Shown one piece after another: positions 7,047-9,285 of a stretch of DNA of 9,285 nucleotides. The first letter of the stretch is position 1, and each line of letters begins with the position of its first letter. Made by a program: the position numbers and the translations under genes. The notes below the pieces were generated by a model. It was not told the DNA's origin, searched no databases, and saw only the letters and a program-made list of their open reading frames with translations. This DNA comes from Rhodospirillaceae bacterium (GTDB lineage Bacteria > Pseudomonadota > Alphaproteobacteria > UBA11136), in NCBI GenBank assembly GCA_018663165.1, contig JABJES010000029.1, positions 1 to 9,285 of the forward strand, given 5' to 3'.

Positions 7047-8387
7047 TTACGAACCGCTCAAGTTATCTTTCCATTTGAAATATTTGTCTATCCCCAAAAC
7101 CAGGGCGGTGGAAAGACGCGCCAGGTATTTCGGATCGCGGAGTTTTTTCTCTTCGCCCGAATTAGACAGATACCCCAACTCGACGAGGACCGAGGGCACA
7201 TCGGGTGCCTTGAGCACGGCAAACCCGGCAAAACGGTGAGTCTTACGCAAGAGTTTAACTTCCCGGCGCAGTTCCTGGATCAGCGTATTGGCGAAGTGAG
7301 ACGACAGGTTCATGGTTTCACGCTGAGCAAGATCGATCAGTATATCGGTAACTTCCGGGGTTTCATGGGAAAGGTCGATCCCGGCGATAACATCGGACTT
7401 GTTCTCGCTTGTTGCCAGGGACGCGGCCTCTTTATCTGATGCCCGCTCGGACAGGGTGTAGACGGAAAGCCCCCGGATTTTCCGATTTTTATTGCTGTCG
7501 GCATGAAGCGAGATGAAGAGGTCGGCATCCGCCTGTCTAGCGATTTTCAGCCGGTCGCGCAAACGAAGGAAAATGTCCTTTTCTCGCGTTAAGATGACTT
7601 TGTAACGTCCTGTTTTTTCAAGTTTTTTCTTCAACACCCTGGCCATAGAGAGAGTGATATATTTCTCGAAACGGCCACTCTTGCCGGTCGCGCCGGGATC
7701 AACCCCGCCATGACCAGGATCAAGAACAATTATTTTTTTCGCCGCCGTCTTGGTTTTCTTAGGCACCGGCTTTGGTAAGGGGACGATAGGCAAAGCGGCC
7801 ATTTGATCAGGCTTTTTAGACGACGAAAGGGCTTTTGGCCCCTCAATACGGGCTGCCCGCAGGTCTTTATCAAATTCAGCGCGGCTGATGGTCTCCAGAT
7901 CAAGCACAAGCCGATGTCCCGCATTTGCCTCAGGATCAAGGATAAAGGCCCGCTTTACCCGCACTGGTGTCTTCACATCGAGCACCAGACGGGTCGTTCC
8001 GGGCTTAAAAAGCCCATAACGGTATTGTCCAACCACCCCACCGACACCGGATATACCGGGTATTTCCCAAGATATTTCCGGCAGATCGACCACAACCCGG
8101 TAAGGATCGCCAAGAATAAAATAACTGAATTCAACAGAGCCGGTAAGATCGAGAACGACACGGGTTCGTGACCCGTAATCGCCAAAACGAATTTTTTCCA
8201 CACTCGGCTGAGCAAAGGCGGAAATGGTGAAAAACAGAGGAAAAATCAGTCCGATCAACCATAAAACCGATCTGCGGGCCGATCTGTGGGCCAACCCGCT
8301 TCTCCCTTTGTTCTCTTTATTCCTTTTGGCGCACAACATATAGAGGCTAGAACCTTTATTGAGACAGATATACACGATTTCTAGCAT
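7047..8387 (-). CDS. amiC: Periplasmic N-acetylmuramoyl-L-alanine amidase (AMIN + Amidase_3)
   Basis: This zinc enzyme cleaves the bond between N-acetylmuramic acid and L-alanine in peptidoglycan and is used in daughter-cell separation. From the ATG at 8387 (446 aa), a hydrophobic signal segment (41-56) ends in 'SAFA|Q', with likely cleavage after A59. An AMIN-type beta domain (about 62-170, 'VEKIRFGDYGSRTRVVLDL') usually targets the septum. A Lys/Pro-rich linker leads to Amidase_3 (about 219-438), with 'DPGHGG' (His226), Glu241, 'SLHAD' (His295) and the catalytic 'VELGY' Glu403. The long stretch between His295 and Glu403 fits the autoinhibitory helix insert of AmiA/B/C, which is relieved by LytM-type activators. 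Start choice: 8387 has AAAGGGG at 7-nt spacing. A GTG at 8420 extends the frame without a good site. ATG 8339 would give a shorter, more ordinary signal peptide but lacks a Shine-Dalgarno. It is upstream of mrcA and probably co-transcribed. Confidence 0.93.
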   Translation of the reverse strand: MLEIVYICLNKGSSLYMLCAKRNKENKGRSGLAHRSARRSVLWLIGLIFPLFFTISAFAQPSVEKIRFGDYGSRTRVVLDLTGSVEFSYFILGDPYRVVVDLPEISWEIPGISGVGGVVGQYRYGLFKPGTTRLVLDVKTPVRVKRAFILDPEANAGHRLVLDLETISRAEFDKDLRAARIEGPKALSSSKKPDQMAALPIVPLPKPVPKKTKTAAKKIIVLDPGHGGVDPGATGKSGRFEKYITLSMARVLKKKLEKTGRYKVILTREKDIFLRLRDRLKIARQADADLFISLHADSNKNRKIRGLSVYTLSERASDKEAASLATSENKSDVIAGIDLSHETPEVTDILIDLAQRETMNLSSHFANTLIQELRREVKLLRKTHRFAGFAVLKAPDVPSVLVELGYLSNSGEEKKLRDPKYLARLSTALVLGIDKYFKWKDNLSGS

Positions 8388-8560
8388 ATTCTTTCCCCTT
8401 TCGCCATGACTGGCATTCACCGATCCAGGCTCTGGACAATTCCCCCCTGATTATTCTGATTGTGGAAAAAGATTTCCCCCCCTATGGTGTTAACCGTAAC
8501 GACCACGGTCGGTCATCTGGGGTTATCCCGTGTATGGCACCGTCGCCGATGGCAGCGTGA

Positions 8561-8588
8561 CCTTGTCCATAAAGAATAAAGGACAGGG
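8561..8588 (+). repeat. Inverted repeat with A-rich loop in the rne upstream region
   Basis: CCTTGTCC (8561-8568) pairs with GGACAGGG (8581-8588): eight pairs including one G-U wobble when read as plus-strand RNA, around a 12-nt A-rich loop (ATAAAGAATAAA). An unpaired A-rich segment is a plausible RNase E target if this is transcribed as part of the rne leader. No T-run follows directly, so it is not an intrinsic terminator. Confidence 0.4.
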
Positions 8589-8774
8589 GCGGCGCGCTCT
8601 AAGAGGCGGTAGAGGCAATGTGGTTTTGTTGAAACATTGAAGCTGGCCGAAGCGTATCTGCCAAGGTTGTTTTTTTAGAGTTTTTTCGTCGCAGCCCCCA
8701 CGGCGCCCTGAGAAAAGTTAAATATCCCGCGCCGGGAACGCTACAACGGAACGGTAACCGCCCATCCGGCTTCA

Positions 8775-8780
8775 TATAAT
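8775..8780 (+). promoter_or_regulatory. Possible -10 element of an rne promoter
   Basis: An exact TATAAT lies 69 bp before the rne ATG. No TTGACA-like element lies 16-18 bp upstream (CGGTAA at 17 bp) and there is no TGn extension, so it would need an activator or may be chance. Transcription from it would start near 8787, about 32 nt before the leader ORF. Confidence 0.33.
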
Positions 8781-8806
8781 TGGCGCCCATTTCCCGCTTT
8801 AATCAG

Positions 8807-8839
8807 CGGAGGAGTGCTATGCGCTTATGGAGTATATAG
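8807..8839 (+). CDS. Putative six-codon leader ORF (MRLWSI) before rne, with strong ribosome binding site
   Basis: CGGAGGAG at 8807-8814 is the best Shine-Dalgarno in the region. It sits 4 nt before an ATG at 8819 that opens MRLWSI and ends with TAG at 8837-8839, only 4 nt before the rne ATG at 8844. The rne ATG itself has only GGAG at 8829-8832, 11 nt away. The arrangement suggests termination-reinitiation coupling or a short regulatory leader peptide. The feature span includes the ribosome binding site; the ORF proper is 8819-8839. Whether it is translated is unknown. A GTG at 8814, in frame with rne, would have no spacer to the Shine-Dalgarno and is unlikely as a start. Confidence 0.35.
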   Translation, partial: RRSAMRLWSI

Positions 8840-8843
8840 CCGG

Positions 8844-9285
8844 ATGGCTACCAGAATGTTGATCGATGCGTCCCACCCAGAAGAGACCAGGGTGGCCGTT
8901 ATTAGTGGCAACCGACTCGAGGAATTTGATTACGAGTCGTCCACCAAAAAAACCCTCAAAGGCAACGTCTATCTTGCCAAAATCATCCGTGTCGAGCCGT
9001 CGCTTCAGGCAGCGTTCGTCGATTTCGGCGGCAACCGGCACGGGTTCCTCGCCTTTAACGAAATCCACCCGGATTATTACCGCATTCCCATCGCCGACCG
9101 GGAAGCTCTTCTCGCCGAGGAGGCCAAACAGGCCCAACGGGCGGACGATGCCATCCTGCTCGATGATGAAGACGAAGATAGGGTAGAAGGACGTAACGAA
9201 CTTGAGGGTAACGAAATACCCGATGAGCCCAATGGGCCAGATAAGAATGATGAACCTCCTGCAGCAGATGAAAAAGATGCTGCAG
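8844..9285 (+). CDS. rne: Ribonuclease E, N-terminal part (3' end outside window)
   Basis: The frame from ATG 8844 is open to the window end (147 complete codons). RNase E is the main endonuclease of mRNA decay and rRNA/tRNA processing and scaffolds the degradosome, cutting AU-rich single-stranded RNA. The N-terminus 'MATRMLIDASHPEETRVAVI' matches the alphaproteobacterial RNase E/G type. It is followed by the S1-domain block 'LKGNVYLAKIIRVEPSLQAAFVDFG' (38-62) and 'RHGFLAFNEIHPDYY' (65-79). From about residue 98 the sequence becomes acidic and low in complexity, rich in D and E with N and P, as expected for the insertion that splits the S1 region in this class; the domain should resume beyond the window. 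RNase G is less likely because of this insert. The start is chosen by homology; the second Met (8856) has no ribosome binding site. rne is divergent from amiC. Confidence 0.93.
   Translation, partial: MATRMLIDASHPEETRVAVISGNRLEEFDYESSTKKTLKGNVYLAKIIRVEPSLQAAFVDFGGNRHGFLAFNEIHPDYYRIPIADREALLAEEAKQAQRADDAILLDDEDEDRVEGRNELEGNEIPDEPNGPDKNDEPPAADEKDAA

Larger units (their letters stand above)
8388..8843. other. Divergent amiC/rne intergenic and leader region
   Basis: These 456 bases between the divergent amiC and rne starts contain no convincing protein gene apart from a six-codon leader ORF next to rne. They hold an 8-bp hairpin with an A-rich loop (8561-8588), short palindromes CGACC-AC-GGTCG (8500-8511) and TCCCG-CGC-CGGGA (8725-8737), two T-runs (8670-8676 and 8681-8686), two C-runs (8442-8447 and 8476-8482) and an exact TATAAT at 8775. 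I found no good -35/-10 pair for amiC. The region must carry both promoters. Confidence 0.6.

Noticed and set aside
8440..8490. amiC promoter on the minus strand (AATAAT near 8448)
   Set aside because: The -10 is reasonable but the hexamer 17 bp upstream (GGGAAA) matches only three of six -35 positions, which is not enough to call.
8827..8862. Alternative short ORF (MEYIAGWLPEC) overlapping the rne start
   Set aside because: It sits 12 nt from the GGAGGAG site, a worse spacing than the ATG at 8819, and nothing else supports it.
1..9285. CRISPR array, tRNA, rRNA, insertion sequence or toxin-antitoxin module
   Set aside because: I looked for spaced direct repeats, tRNA-like cloverleaf segments, transposase motifs and small paired ORFs with ribosome binding sites and saw none that hold up.

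Overview
The window looks like a chromosomal segment of an alphaproteobacterium of moderate GC content. The main argument is a housekeeping block with an order I recognise from that class: RNase E (rne, divergent), N-acetylmuramoyl-L-alanine amidase (amiC), penicillin-binding protein 1A (mrcA) and release factor 2 (prfB). Supporting details are the RNase E N-terminus of the 'M-A-x-x-MLIDASHPEETR' type with an acidic insertion, the SPY (not SPF) tripeptide in RF2, and the CxxC pair in PBP1A. I cannot name the genus.

Layout, left to right. Positions 1-615 (+) hold the C-terminal 204 residues of a SGNH/GDSL-type hydrolase-like protein whose start lies outside the window. It converges on two tandem, clearly homologous, multi-pass membrane proteins of the O-antigen ligase/polymerase (Wzy_C) family at 1934-660 and 3154-1913 (-). 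Their reading frames overlap by 22 bp, and a good sigma-70-like promoter (exact TTGACA, 17-bp spacer) lies upstream at 3261-3233. Then come prfB (4432-3301, -), which needs a +1 programmed frameshift at an in-frame UGA, mrcA (6925-4493, -) and amiC (8387-7047, -). A 456-bp divergent intergenic region (8388-8843) separates amiC from the 5' end of rne (8844 to the window end, +).

Functional picture. amiC and mrcA act on peptidoglycan: PBP1A polymerises and cross-links it, and the periplasmic amidase cleaves stem peptides from glycan strands, typically at septation. They are probably co-transcribed, because the 121-bp gap has hairpins but no T-tract. A hairpin plus T-tract directly after mrcA may insulate prfB. 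prfB encodes RF2, which terminates at UGA/UAA and controls its own synthesis through the frameshift. The two Wzy_C proteins and the SGNH-like protein suggest a cell-surface polysaccharide assembly or modification locus beside the housekeeping block; their exact substrates cannot be read from sequence.

I found no CRISPR array, tRNA, rRNA, insertion sequence or defence system, and no clear sign of an undescribed multi-gene system. The points most worth a second look are the RF2 frameshift cassette, the overlapping paralogous ligase/polymerase pair, and a six-codon leader ORF with a strong Shine-Dalgarno immediately before rne, within a structured leader.
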